Assembly (NCBI RefSeq): GCF_026914185.1
Contig: NC_070575.1
Coordinates: 1,860,001-1,924,000 of the forward strand
DNA: 64,000 nucleotides
Direction: 5' to 3'
Origin: Puccinia triticina
Taxonomy: Eukaryota; Basidiomycota; Pucciniomycetes; Pucciniales; Pucciniaceae
Of the stretch, positions 43,318-54,599 are shown piece by piece. The translations under genes were made by a program, and so were the position numbers. Numbering within the stretch: position 1 is the stretch's first letter; each line of letters opens with the position of its first letter. Below the pieces are notes generated by a model. That model made no database searches. It was given only the letters and a program-made list of their open reading frames with translations, and was not told where the DNA came from.

Positions 43318-43533
43318 TGTAAGGGTCCGGTAGACCCTCACTGGATATGGCACTAAAAGGGGCTTGGAGGGGAGGCTGAAAGCCTGAAGAGTTCTAGGTC
43401 CAATCTGGGGGCTGTATTTCAATGAGGCTAGCCGGGAGAGACAAGGTCTCTTGTAAGTACAACAATGTGGAACACTACAAGGAGGAAGGAAGAGTACTCA
43501 CCTAGCCGGGAGAGACAAGGTCTCTGCCGGACT
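43318..43533 (-). repeat. LTR copy (right), gag-only element
   Basis: Partner of 40,518-40,733. The adjacent 43,300-43,317 on its left is an A/G run (CAAGAAAAAAAAAG). Confidence 0.85.
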
Positions 43534-44417
43534 CACCACACATTCCTATATATAGACTACTACATAGGTGCATAGACCGGGCTATACAGATGATGTAGTA
43601 GTCAGTTTCCGATTCCCGCCAGTTCCCCGCGGTTCTGCTACATTGCCACATATTTACATGTTGTCCAACCTGACCGGCTTGAGACCCCCAGCCAGCGGCT
43701 GCGCACACAGCTCCTCGCGCGGCAGTCGCATCTCAACCAGGATTTGACCCATCTCCCTCCCACCATCACCATCACCTCCATCACCATCTATCATTGCTTG
43801 TACGACTCTCACTCACAGCTTATTCCGTTGAATCCCTTGCTCTCCTCCACATTGCGGCCTAACATTGTACGGCTCCAATTATTTTAAAAGCGTAAGTGTT
43901 CTTGTTTTTTCACCTGTCCTCAATCTTCAACTCCCTTTGTTGCCCCTTGCTTCACGCGGACACTGATTCCCTTCTTTCTGCAACTAGACCGCCTGCGCCT
44001 TTTCAGAAAGAAGCCGTACATATCTGTTATCTTTGCCGCTACACCACCGCTGTGGCTTCCAAACAACTCAACGGCCAACCACTTCATCCACAAATATCAT
44101 CATTTTCTCATGTATCCGGGCGCGGTTTTTCTTCCTTTAGGTTCTCAACCACATAAAGCCAAGTACATATATTTCTTTGCATTTTTCTTCTGATCTGTCC
44201 TTTCCTTGATGCCTGAGCCCTGCAGTGTCTGCTCCAAATGGTGCTCCCAATCTTAAGAACTTGGTTGGGACATTGTTTGGAGTATGCCACTTGCAGGAAT
44301 TGTAGCATTGAGGCAGAACTTTAGCTCAGCCAAAAATTTCTACACTAAATGCCATCGCTCACCGCTAAATTCCTTGACCTTCCTCTCTCCCTAAGCTTTG
44401 CCTTGTTTGTAAATATG
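43534..44417. other. Upstream region, no gene recognised
   Basis: Pyrimidine-rich DNA with a CACCATCACCATCACC run near 43,760 and a TATATATAG stretch at 43,550. It could be the promoter and leader of the relic that follows. Confidence 0.35.
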
Positions 44418-46459
44418 ACTCCAGTATCGACTGCGCGCATTCCTCCTCTTAGTGGCGTCGATCAACCAGCAAGCAAAAGACCTAACAAAAAACGGAAGAT
44501 AGAAACAGAGAACCCATCTGACCCTTGTTACCCCATCCCCATTGAACAACTGAAGATGATGACAGCTGTAGAGCTTCGCAAAGTTGCCCAAGAAAACTCA
44601 AAAGGAGCTATGTCGGCAGCTGATCAAGCTGCTTTCATTGAGTTTTTTCATGAGCAGGAGCAGGCGATGGCTCTCAAAGCAATTGAACTCCAGGTCTCTA
44701 TGCCAATGGTTTGGGCAGTCCTGTAAGTCAAACCCAACACCTTGCCCTCCAAAAAGAGTACGGAAAGATGAATCAAACCTGTTGCACAGCGGTCGACGTG
44801 TTGCCATTCGCGAGGCCAACTGTTGGAACCAATTCCTCCAGACAACTCAAGCCCGCAAGATCTTTCAAGCCAGTGAGGCAGCCCCCCTTGTCATATTTTC
44901 ATCTTTCACCATCAACAGTATGCTCCCCTGAAAATAAAATGGACTCCTCTAACTCACAGGTGGTCGAGGCATCAAAAACAAGGATGTGATGAAGTGCCTT
45001 TCTGCAGCCTACAAGCTTTTGAGAAAGGATGAGAAGGCCGCACTCATCCAAGACATTGCGGAGGACAGCGATGAAGAAGATGAGGACAAGGAGGAACTTG
45101 CTGAAGGATGTGAAGCTCAGTTGGACACAGCGACTGTGACCAAACAGCCACACCATCGTTGTTGTAGAGGTACTGAGCTTACCGCGGCCGAGTTAGCCTT
45201 GGATGAGTATACCAATGACGAAGAGGATCCCGGTAGAAACAAATCTCGGGTTGTTGGGGGCAAGAAGCCAGCTGGGATTGTCCGTGGGACTGTCTCCAAC
45301 TTGGTTCGCAAGAATCAAGTTGAAAGTGCCCTCAACCAATGGTCAGCCAAGGTGAGCACTAACCAATTGTCCAGCTATTCCACTGCTCTTGTTTGGATTT
45401 GAAAATTTCTCAAATGATTCATGTTAGGCACGAAATGTTGCCACAACGTGCTGCTGTGAGATTGTGATGTTCGCAGTCTCAAAGCACTTATCAACCAACT
45501 GCTTCCGTTTGGAGCGGTGCACACCAGGAGCCTTTAAGCCAAACTAAGAGATGAGCTTAATGGATGGAAACAACCATTATTCAGCTTGCCTCCAGGGACT
45601 TGTCACAGGTAACTTGGTTGGAGAGCTTGCTGTGGCAGATAAGGTCCCTGGAAATTCCAGTAAGTGTAGCGGTTATTTTCATTCATCCAACCCCTCCACT
45701 TTTATATGTTTGCCTTGCGCAACAGTGGGTCAGCTACGTTAACATAGCTGTTAGCGTAGCGTAGCGCAGCGCAAATGTGCTCTTTTTTAGTGTAGCGTTA
45801 GCGCAATTGCGCGCATCTGCGCTAACGCTACGCGCAAAGGATGCAAAGCTATTTTAGCTCTTAGCGTAGCGTTAGCGCAGATGCGTGCAATTGCGCTAAC
45901 GCTAAGCACGCAAGGCGCAAAAGAGCGCGCGCTATGCTGCGCTAAAGCGTTTTTTGCGGCAAGAAAGGTGCCTTTTTTCCGCTAAAAGCGCCTTAGCGCA
46001 ACGTAGCGTAGCGTAGCAGCTGTAGCGTAGCGCTAACGCTAAACAAAAATTGGTATGCTGTTAGCGCCGCTGAAAATTAGCGAAGCGTAGCGGCGCTAAC
46101 AGCGCGCTAACGCTATTCAAAAAAGGTTGGCGCTTTTTGCCACTACGCTAAACATTAGGGCTAAAATAGCGTAGTTTAGCGTAGCGGCCCACTGTTGCCT
46201 TGCGTCCCGCTCTGATTATTCTTCACTCACTTATTTTCGTCTTGCATTGATCTGCACCCACCCCCACACCACAGATATCTCAACACTCCTCCTTGACCTG
46301 AAGGATGGACTCATTAGCCTCTGTCAAATCACATCCTTACACGCAACAAACTCCCAGAAAAACTGTCCTCCCCCCAGCCTTGATGACCCTTCTGTTTTGC
46401 CAGGCCAAGAACCTTCACTCAACAATTTAAACAATGAAGCTAATAATTTGTGTCAATAA
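44418..46459 (+). pseudogene. Multi-exon gene relic, family unknown
   Basis: It begins MTPVSTARIPPLSGVDQ with a basic NLS-like RPNKKRKIE. Later blocks are conserved-looking: NCWNQFLQTTQARKIFQ joined across a good 87-nt intron (44,873-44,959) to GRGIKNKDVMKCLSAAY, an acidic stretch (EDSDEEDEDKEE), and, after an intron 45,352-45,427, RNVATTCCCEIVMFAVSKHL. Defects: only a 25-34 nt gap could link 44,700 to 44,757, a TAA lies at 45,545-45,547, and the region 45,550-45,660 reads well in two different frames. A GTAAGT donor at 45,660 and CACACCACAG acceptor at 46,274 bound an intron holding element D. The last exon runs to 46,459. Function unknown; probably one copy of a lineage-specific family. Confidence 0.5.
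45720..46197. mobile_element. CAAC-family element D (478 bp)
   Basis: The ends are CAACAGTGGGTCAGCTACG and GTAGCGGCCCACTGTTG, with TSD CCTTGCG at 45,713-45,719 and 46,198-46,204. The interior is a dense mosaic of TAGCGTAGCG, GTTAGCGCA and GCTAACGCTA words in both directions. It sits within a putative intron of the gene relic. Confidence 0.9.
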
Positions 46460-48835
46460 TTCTTAAACCACCACAAAATTGTTTCCTTGCTTATAACTAC
46501 ATCAAAGAAGATTTGCAGCTATTTTCTTGATCTGAATCCCTTTTTTGCAATAGTACTGGATTGATATATGGTTTTTGCCATGTATTGGTCAACTGCAACC
46601 GCTGAAATACACTAAAAGGCTGCTTTTTTTAGCATAGCGCACTGGATAAACTGTTGGCCATGTTGAATAGTAGGAAGAATGAGAGATTATCTTGTTGTTT
46701 GGTTGGCCATTGATGCAAAAGACAAATCCAACATGTCAGCTATGTTTATGAAACTTAGGGTAAAAACCCGTCAGAAATAAGGGTTTTTGCCCTAGTACTA
46801 TAACTGTACTGAAATAAAACACTGGCAATAATGTGCCAAACTTGTTACGTGGTATTTAGCCACTACAAGGGTTTATACACTCTTATATAAGAGGAGGATA
46901 TTTGTAATTAATAAGGTTTACTTATTAAGAACAGGGATATATAAGGTTTAGAATTAGAAATAGCTGGTAAGCGCTTAAACTGATTGGCTGCGCGTCAGAG
47001 GCGGGAGTCTTACAGCAACTATTTATAAAGATTTAACTGTAATAAATGCTTATAAGGGATATTGGCAATTTTTAGAGTTAAGATCTAGTGGGTTTCGTGC
47101 CAAAAGGGCAGAAATAAAAGAAGTGGTGGCTTTAATAAGCCAGAGGAGAATTTTCACGAGTCAACTTACAGGTTAATGGGTGGTGAAATGTCTGAGGGGA
47201 CAATTACAGTGGATCAGTTACCTCCTTAAATACTGGAGAGGTCTTTGAGGGCGCTGAAATATTCCCATTGGTTTTGGCTATGGGTAAATGCCAAGAGTAG
47301 ACGTGAAATCTGCCTTGGTTATGGGTATTTTAATTGTACAATATTACACAACTTCCCTTACTCCCACACTTGACATTTGTATAACCAATTGTCATGTGAA
47401 ATAGCTTAATATGAAGTGTAATATCAATTTGTACTAAGTGTTACTCTCACCCGTGGTTCCTGTTTCACGGGGGAAAGGTATTTTACTAATTAATATAATC
47501 TTATGTATTTTAATTTATGTAAAGATTTTTTATGTAGTTTTCCTGCTCTTTGGAGCGCTTTATGGCTATATGTACATGTATGAAAAAATGTATGAAGGAG
47601 TAGGAATGAGGGGTTACTTTGAGTGGGTGACCCCCCTTAATTTATCACGAGGATTCTGAATATTCAATAATATTTCAGGATTTGTAAATGGTTTACCAGT
47701 TTTTGCAGACTTTAGGATACTTGTTGTATCTCTAAGGCTGACACAACACCACACAATTTCTTCCCTTGGTCAGGAAGATAGAGGCCTTGCACTGGTGAGG
47801 CCTTGAGGGGCTGGCAAGCCCAATGGATGGAAAATTAGTTGATGTTACATCAGATTCTGGGTTTAGCTCTTTTTTTCTGGGTTGAAATGAATTGGGTGAG
47901 GCACTGTTGATGCTCCAGTATTCCTTGTATTTTGTGTTTTTATTGCCTTATTGTACTTTATTTACTCACCACTTAATTTAACACTGATACATAAAAGTGT
48001 AATAGCAATACAAAATAATTTTGCTAAATTCCACTACAACTACATGTAGTGTAATGGCTTCAGTGTTGCCTTCAGCCTCTGACAATGTGGTTGTGAACTG
48101 AGAATCAAGGAGGCAAATAGAATTGACTGAAGACAGCAACAACACAATAATTATGCCATAAACACCAGCATGGATCACATTTTCATGCTTGTTGCTTAGT
48201 TTGAGATTTCCCACCTTTTCCATTCATTTCTGATCTATTTCACACTATTCCAATCATCAGTTTCTTACTTGTTTCCACTTGAGAATAAAATCCTTTCAGG
48301 CTTATTGTGGCAAAGAAGAATATGCTTCAGTTTATCCATTTTGACAAGGGTCCTGAGGCTAAGGTTTTGGCATAAGCATAAAAAGGTTCTCAGGTTATCT
48401 TCAAGTTTTAATACAAAATATATGACATGGGCCTCTGCAGATAAGTAGTCTTGAAAATTAGCAGTGGTCCAAATTTGAGTTTTTCTTTTTCACTCAGAAT
48501 CCTGTGTCATAATTGAAGAGTTGGTGAGTGTCATGTGACTGGGAATTCTTTTGAATATTGGAATTTTTTTTTTTTTTATGATCAGAAATATGCAATGAGA
48601 ATCCTCAGAAATTGAAAGAAATTGAAATGATTGAATCAAATTTGGGTTCCATAAGTTGCTTGGCTCAGGAAGATGCTTCTCCAATAACAAGGGATAAAAG
48701 AAATATTTCTTTAATTCATTTTCCCAGACTAGAGGCCAAGGCGGCTGCGCCGCTGTAAACCTTATATCAAGCAGAAGCTGAGGCTACCACAACCCTACCT
48801 AGAGCTATTACCTGTTAACGCAGTTCTGCACCAAT
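46460..48835. other. AT-rich, no gene recognised
   Basis: Strongly AT-rich with short open frames only. 46,843-47,370 has some LTR-like features (TGTTACGTGG start, TTATATAAGAGG, end near ACTCCCACA), but no partner or TSD was found. A (T)17 run occurs near 48,565. Confidence 0.35.
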
Positions 48836-48971
48836 AGATGACTTCCTGTCACATCTGGGACCCTCATAGTTGCGGATATAGACCAAAAAGTCTATATTTT
48901 TGCAGGGAAATCTAGCTTTTGGGGCTCCAGATTACTTTTGGGAGGCCCTCAGATCTTGATGGGAAGTTTCT
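48836..48971. mobile_element. Degenerate MITE, GGAGGACTTCC family, copy 4
   Basis: The ends AGATGACTTCCTGTCACATC and GATCTTGATGGGAAGTTTCT pair imperfectly. An inner TCTGGGACC / GAGGCCCTCAGA arrangement resembles copies 1-3. Confidence 0.4.
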
Positions 48972-50532
48972 CAATGTAAAAATTACATCAGGTACCTTTA
49001 TAAATTTGTCTCCCCCTAATTGGAGGTATCATTAGGATTTTCTCATCAATGCTAAATCTGAAAATACAATGTCAAGCAGCATCAATGGGAAATTGCCTTG
49101 ACTGCTAAATGAAATTAAATTAATTCTTTGATTATTCTTCAATCAGGTATGTAGATACTATGATGAATCTAGGCAATGAAGCCCTGACAGATTATCATGA
49201 GTTTGAGGAATGTCATTAACAATAAACTTTCATTGCAATCAAACAGAGAAAGGGGCACTCTCCCGGCAGAAATTTCTCTTTGATGTTTGTACCATTTTAC
49301 TCTATAAAACTCGTACTTGTGGAGAAGCAAGATTTATTTGAATACTTCTCCAAGTTGGGGGAAGCTTCTCATACACACGGTGACAGTGACATGTGGTATT
49401 CCAAAAAGGTTTCACAAAGGGAACTGGCAGGATTGATGTCCTTCCGGGACCCCGGGGGCAAGGGACAAAAGGGATTTGTGCCCAATTTTTGGCAGGTTGA
49501 GAACTCATGGGTGCAAGATCAGGAGATTCTTGCGTTTGGGGGCGTTTAAACTTCAAAGTAGAGCCCCCAGGTTGGTGTTTTTTTTTCCTGGAAATTGGAC
49601 CTGATTGAGGTCCTGCCCAATCTGATTTCAACTTTGAAACCCCCTATTACCCATCCATCTCTCAAGTCCTACACCATACAAAAAGACAGTATAATTTGTG
49701 TATTGGTTCCAGATCATTGTCCCAAATATAAACATATACAACAAGGCCCTCTACAGGGTTTTCCTCTGATTGGTTATTGACACATGAATGCACACATTAA
49801 GAGACCAAAGAATTGCCCATTTGATTTTTGTGCAAAGCCAGCAGCCATATGTCCTCCAAGTCTTGCTTGACAACCTTGCACAGATCCCCATGTATCATCT
49901 GGCAAAATACAAGAGGGCTGTGCCCAGTTCCATTGTGCCAATCACACATCTCCAGGATGAAATCTCTCCGCAGCCATCCCCCACAAAGCCAAAAGATCAT
50001 TTGAATGCCAACACTGTTGGCACAGAGATAAGTGCACATTTACCATCAAGGAACACATCTGACACCCCCACCCAGAAGGCAAAGATATTCTATAAGTGTT
50101 GAGATGGTGAAGCTGGTGTGTAGTCTTTGTATGCTTGTATGTAGATATGCTTCTACCAAGCAGCCCATTACTACAATCTACCAGTTTCTCACTTGCCTTT
50201 CTTTCTGTACTATCATATCTATCATTTACCATCAATTCCTACCATGAGTATTGGTTGCCCTTGTTTCAGTGCCTGGTGTTCCTCAACAATAAGGAACACA
50301 CAAAGAAGTGTGGCATACGCGCCACCACCACACCCCAGCAATCTAGACCATCAAGCACAAATTGCAAACAAAGATAAGGCTACAGGAAGAAGACACAAAA
50401 GGTACATATGCAAGTAAAATAAATCAGGCCCCACCAAGGAAAATATGTTGCAATTGGAATTTGGAGCAAAAAAATTACAAGAAATGGTATTTCCAACATC
50501 CTTGTGTCTCATGGAATCCGCTTGCCGCGCGC
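48972..50532. other. No gene recognised
   Basis: Mixed AT-rich DNA. Open frames at 49,280-49,549 and 49,788-50,102 have no domain, splice or signal-peptide support. Confidence 0.35.
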
Positions 50533-51144
50533 TCAAATCATCTCTAGCCATGACATGGCAAAGGTATAGTTGAGGTAGGGAGCACGAAAGCCCTGGATGG
50601 CTGAAATCGGGATCCCAGAAAGTGAGTTGAGAGCAATAATTTTTCCATCGATCTCGTTCACAGGAGCACTGCCGACATGAGTCATTGTGTGATCCGCAAT
50701 CTCATTCCCGGCAACATACCAATCTGTGACCATCGAATAGTTGGTGTAGTTCAAGGAAACAAAGTAGGTCATTTTAGGAGCACATCCATTGGGATTTTTC
50801 CTCTGGGCGAAGAACTGGTTAACCGAGTTGATCGTGTATGACTGAATAGCGTCATCAGCGGTGAAGATGATGAATTGGGGCACGTCCTTGGGATTTAAGC
50901 CACCCGGAGGGGAGGTAGAGGCACATTGACAGCTAGGCAGTTTGCACGAGTTGGGATCACAGGTATATCCAGCGGATTGAGGGGTGCTCGATGGGCCATT
51001 TGTCGCGCCCCCTTCGCCAGATGAGACCAACTGACGCTTCTGAATCGGCCGGCAGGATGGCGAGGATGGATGCAGCTCGTGGGCGTTGATGAGGGGCAGG
51101 ACGAAGAGCAAGAATTCGAGTAGATGTGCGAATGAGGATCGCAT
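50533..51144 (-). pseudogene. Chitin deacetylase, truncated after NodB motif 3
   Basis: Starts MRSSFAHLLEFLLFVLPLI with a signal peptide cleaved near residue 21. A Cys-rich linker (CDPNSCKLPSCQC) and the first half of a polysaccharide deacetylase (NodB) domain follow: QFIIFTADDAIQ (motif 1), ADHTMTHVG (HxxxH, motif 2) and GFRAPYLNY (motif 3). The family would continue for ~150-200 residues with motifs 4-5, but after YLNYT the frame ends quickly (FAMSWLEMI, stop) in AT-rich unrelated DNA. Full enzymes are secreted metal-dependent hydrolases that convert chitin to chitosan. This copy lacks part of the active site and is probably a pseudogene fragment; a missed distant exon is a less likely alternative. 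Confidence 0.8.
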
Positions 51145-51470
51145 GTTGGTCGTGTGAGTGTGGTGATAATGTTACTATTAAATAATCAAGCTGGAAGAAA
51201 GGTACACAAACTCATCCAGAAGTCACCTAGTAACCAGAGGGCAATTTTGCAAGTTTCCCCCGGACGGTCTGAGCGGATCCCTGTAGCTCTATAATGGGTA
51301 TCATGGCTGGCTGAGCAGGCACGTAGTCTTCAGGCTGTCCGTGAGCATGGGAGGTCAAGAAGGAGCTGAAGGACAACGGTACTGCAACCTGAGCGAGGCA
51401 ATCTGCTGAGATGCTGGCCGCGTCGTTGTCTCGGAGCCCATCCGTGCCAAGCAGAGGTTGCCTGGTGTTG

Positions 51471-51623
51471 TTATTGTTGCTGTTGGCAGTCGTTGAGAAA
51501 AATCTGGTCGGGGGCAGACAGGGGCGCCTGTGGGACCCGTGAGTCGGCTTGGGTGAGCGCAAATAGAGACAGAAGCAAAAAAGAGATTCGGAAAAGGAGA
51601 AATATCTTGCCAATTATTGTCAT
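51471..51623 (-). CDS. Short ORF with signal peptide (50 aa)
   Basis: MTIIGKIFLLFRISFLLLSL followed by FALTQA is a strong signal peptide, then a short polar tail (PQAPLSAPDQIFLNDCQQQQ) to TAA. The overlapping frame continues open for another 80 residues to 51,227, so a single-base frameshift or unseen splice could extend it. Possible small secreted protein; no family assigned. Confidence 0.3.
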   Translation of the reverse strand: MTIIGKIFLLFRISFLLLSLFALTQADSRVPQAPLSAPDQIFLNDCQQQQ

Positions 51624-51799
51624 CGTGCTGCTTGGCCAAAAAGATGCCGCTCCTGCTCAAGAAGGCAAAGCGGGACATGAATCTGCAGCGCCAACTGACT
51701 CACCCCTCCGAGATGCATTAAAGTCAAATCCAGTACTATTTTCTTGCCAGCTAGAGGGACCCGTCGGGAAGATCATGAGAGATCAGATGAGTCGGACAA

Positions 51800-52023
51800 G
51801 GAGATTTGTCGGGCAGACTGAGTGAGTAGGATAGTGGGAGGGAAGGGGAATTTTGCACCCAGCGTTCGAGGAGAGAGTCGATGGCGTCCATGAGCTTGTT
51901 CAAGAATAAATCCATCCACTGTGGCTGAACCTGGTTGAGGATGACAATAACGGAATGGTTGTGAGGAATGCTGTTGAGATGGCTGTAGACCTCCTGCAGC
52001 TCCAGCGCGTCCTTCGCCATCAT
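51800..52023 (-). CDS. Gene fragment, unknown
   Basis: A minus-strand block reading ALELQEVYSHLNSIPHNHSV then ILNQVQPQWMDLFLNKLMDA looks like real protein. It is preceded by a possible acceptor (CGCGGCCAG) and followed by a weak donor (GTGCAA). No family recognised and no neighbouring exons could be joined. Confidence 0.35.
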
Positions 52024-52831
52024 CTGGCCGCGGAAGGTGATCTAGAGGTGAAGAAGGCTCAAAGTTGGACCACCGGGCGCTGCTCGGGCGTTAGAAGCAT
52101 AGGACCTCTCCAATGGAACATGTACATACATTTGCTGCACCTTAATTTATCCACAGGTCTAGATGAGGTTGTGTGGCAAACCCGAAGGCTTGTCTGGTTG
52201 TTATGTGTGGAAAGGGTCCGTTGGTAAGGCCGCGGCTAGATTGTAGGTTGTTGATTGAAACTGGTTGGTATGCGGGCGATGTGGCGTCGTAGAACAAAGA
52301 AACGGTTGCTGAGTGGCATCGAGGAACAGAGAGACATTTACAGACAGCTTTGGCAGGTGGATGAGCCATGTTTTGCTATATAAGCAGAGTGTTATCCAAG
52401 GGTATTTCCCCCAGGGCAATTGGGGATGCTGCACTTCCAGCTACCCATTGTCCTCAACCCCTCCGCTGTTGCGCCTGCGCAGTTTGAGGGGCAAAGAGTG
52501 GGCCCCCCACTGGTCAGCAGCCTTTGCTGCAGGCCGGGGGCCTTCACGTCCAACCTTTTTGACCCGCGCGCTTGATGCGGGCTGGAGGTTGAGCCTGGGG
52601 GCACAGCACTGCTGATGTTGGAAGGCTAGGTTGAGAAATTAGAGTGCTACTTTTTTTTGATTCATATTGATGGAGGAAAAGTTGTGGATTTTACATTGGT
52701 TTTTTGTACAATGGGGAAACCCATGATTTTTTTTTTCTCATTTTGTGTGTTTACAGGGGGAACCCTTGATTTTTTTTTTTTAGATTTCTGGAAAATCTGT
52801 GTCTTTAATAAACTTGGATATTGATATATAT

Positions 52832-53590
52832 ACGGACTTACTTCGCGCACTGCAAAAAGCTCTTCGCGCACTGTGCAGTGCGCGAAGTTTGCAAACACTT
52901 CGCGCACTGCGCGTGAAGGGCGCAACTTTTTCAAATTATTTTTTGACCAATCAATAGACAAGCTTATTATTGTCCTCTGTGAATTTATTTGGAGTTTTTT
53001 GAAGCTTCCTTGTATGCTTAAAAATCCCACCAATAAAAAAAACAAGTACAGCCATTTGGGGACCTGGAATTCATATTCCCACAGGCCAAAAAATCCAATT
53101 AATTTATAGAATCATATTAAACATGTATTTAAAAGTTTTAGAACTTTTTGGCCACTTTGTACAAGGACAAGGCTTTCAAAAACCAGTAACTGTTTCTCAA
53201 GATATGCCAAAATGCGCCAGTAAGTGGTGAACTTTCCTAATTTTTGAAAGCCTTATTCTTGCACAAAGTGGCCAAAAAATTCTAAAAAGTTTGAATTCAT
53301 ATGTATCATTATTCACTAAATTATTTGGATTTTTTGACTGGTGGGAATATGAATTCCAGGTCCCCAAATGGCTGTACTTGTTTTTTTTATTGGTGGGATT
53401 TTTAAGCATACAAGGAAGCTTCAAAAAACTCCAAATAAATTCACAGAGGACAATAATAGGCTTTTCTATTGATTGGTCAAAAAATAATTTGAAAAAGTTG
53501 CGCCCTTCACGCGCAGTGCGCGAAGTGTTTGCAAACTTCGCGCACTGCACAGTGCGCGAAGAGCTTTTTGCAGTGCGCGAAGTAAGTCCG

Positions 53591-53591
<1 letters not shown>
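52832..53591. mobile_element. 760-bp fold-back element
   Basis: Two arms of about 330 bp (52,832-~53,165 and ~53,235-53,591) are inverted copies at roughly 95 percent by eye, separated by a ~70-bp loop. The ends are ACGGACTTACTTCGCGCACT and its complement, within TA-rich flanks (TATATA), so a TA duplication is possible. Each arm contains nested palindromes TTCGCGCACTGTGCAGTGCG. The same open frame appears on both arms in opposite directions; it is an inversion artefact. No transposase. Confidence 0.92.
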
Positions 53592-53623
<32 letters not shown>

Positions 53624-53893
53624 CATGACTAACATGACTGGTATTCTCTGCAACAGCACAGATATCTTACAGCCTTAATTCTTAAATGGTGGAAAGGGAA
53701 AAGACTTCAAAGGTTCTGGCTGGATATAATTTTGCTAGATAAATTCAAAGCATCAGCTCATGAAATAAAGACTTATTTTTCATGTTCTCACATTTGCCAA
53801 ATCCAAGCAAATTTATAGAGGGGATTATGATATCATTTACAGATGAGGAGTACAATAGAAGAGATCTTTGAACAACATCACAAGCATTTAATT

Positions 53894-54490
53894 TTATTCT
53901 AACTCAATTAGATCTCCAGTATTGTAAACATCTTCAGTTTCATTCTCAAGTTGCTGCATCATTGTCTCATTAACTATAATAGAAATATCTTGCAGATAAC
54001 CTTCATCATCAACTTCATCCTCATCTGCTTCAGAATTTGGCGGCAATGCTTCAGGATTATTGGTCTGCAAATCTGTGTTTTCACCGGTTTCATTTTCACT
54101 TTGCCTAGTTTCTTGTGTAATAATAGTATCTCCAGGTATCATAGAATAAATACTACTTTTTGAACAATCAATTTTTTGTGACCAATGATCACACAGGTTG
54201 AAATAACCAAGTTGTTGGGGGGTACCATTGAGTACTGAGATGCATGTTTGATTCAGTGAAGTTTGAAATTTAAAAATCTTGACCAGCTCAGATTGCAGCA
54301 ATGATCTTGCCACTCTAATCTTATTTGTAGCAGGGAGCAATTGAAGAATAGGATGGGCCACCAGCATACTAAGGATGGGATGTGCGGCCAATGTGGTCCA
54401 GTCATGGTTATCACCGGAGTTTGTAGTCATCTGTTCAATCAACTGTGACAGTTTGTCATTTTGTCCCAGTGCCCATTGCGTAGCTCAACG
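53894..54490 (-). CDS. Unknown acidic C-terminal ORF, 5'-truncated
   Basis: An open minus-strand frame from about 54,490 (first Met 54,442) to 53,894. The N-terminal part is ordinary (QNDKLSQLIEQMTTN, KIRVARSLLQSELVKIFKF) and the C-terminal 60 residues are very acidic (SEADEDEVDDEGYLQD). There is an in-frame stop at ~54,495. It looks like the last exon of a larger gene or transposon protein that has lost its 5' part. Family unknown. Confidence 0.4.
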
Positions 54491-54599
54491 GACCTCCCAT
54501 CCCAGACGCCTTTGTTCTTCCTCTCCTCGTCTGAGTGCTGAAGTGTTAGATTCCCTTCTGGGTAGTTGGGTCAACTGCCCACGGTGTGGAACTACTCAA

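Larger units (their letters stand above)
40518..43533 (-). mobile_element. gag-only LTR retroelement
   Basis: Two 216-bp direct repeats (40,518-40,733 and 43,318-43,533), beginning TGTAA(T/G)GGTCCGGTAGACC and ending GCC(A/G)GACT, flank a minus-strand gag gene. RT, RNase H and integrase are absent. 40,734-41,177 retains a pol C-terminal remnant (IGGETVKPLP, compare IGGEDVSSHP in element 1). I found no matching TSD (left flank ATCAGG, right flank CACCAC), so one side may have recombined. It is a non-autonomous, gypsy-derived element. Confidence 0.75.

Noticed and set aside
46843..47370. Possible solo LTR
   Set aside because: LTR-like ends and a TATA-like motif, but no TSD or second copy in the window.
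52662..53632. The same ~100-residue open frame on both strands of the fold-back
   Set aside because: It is produced by the inverted arms and contains no recognisable domain.
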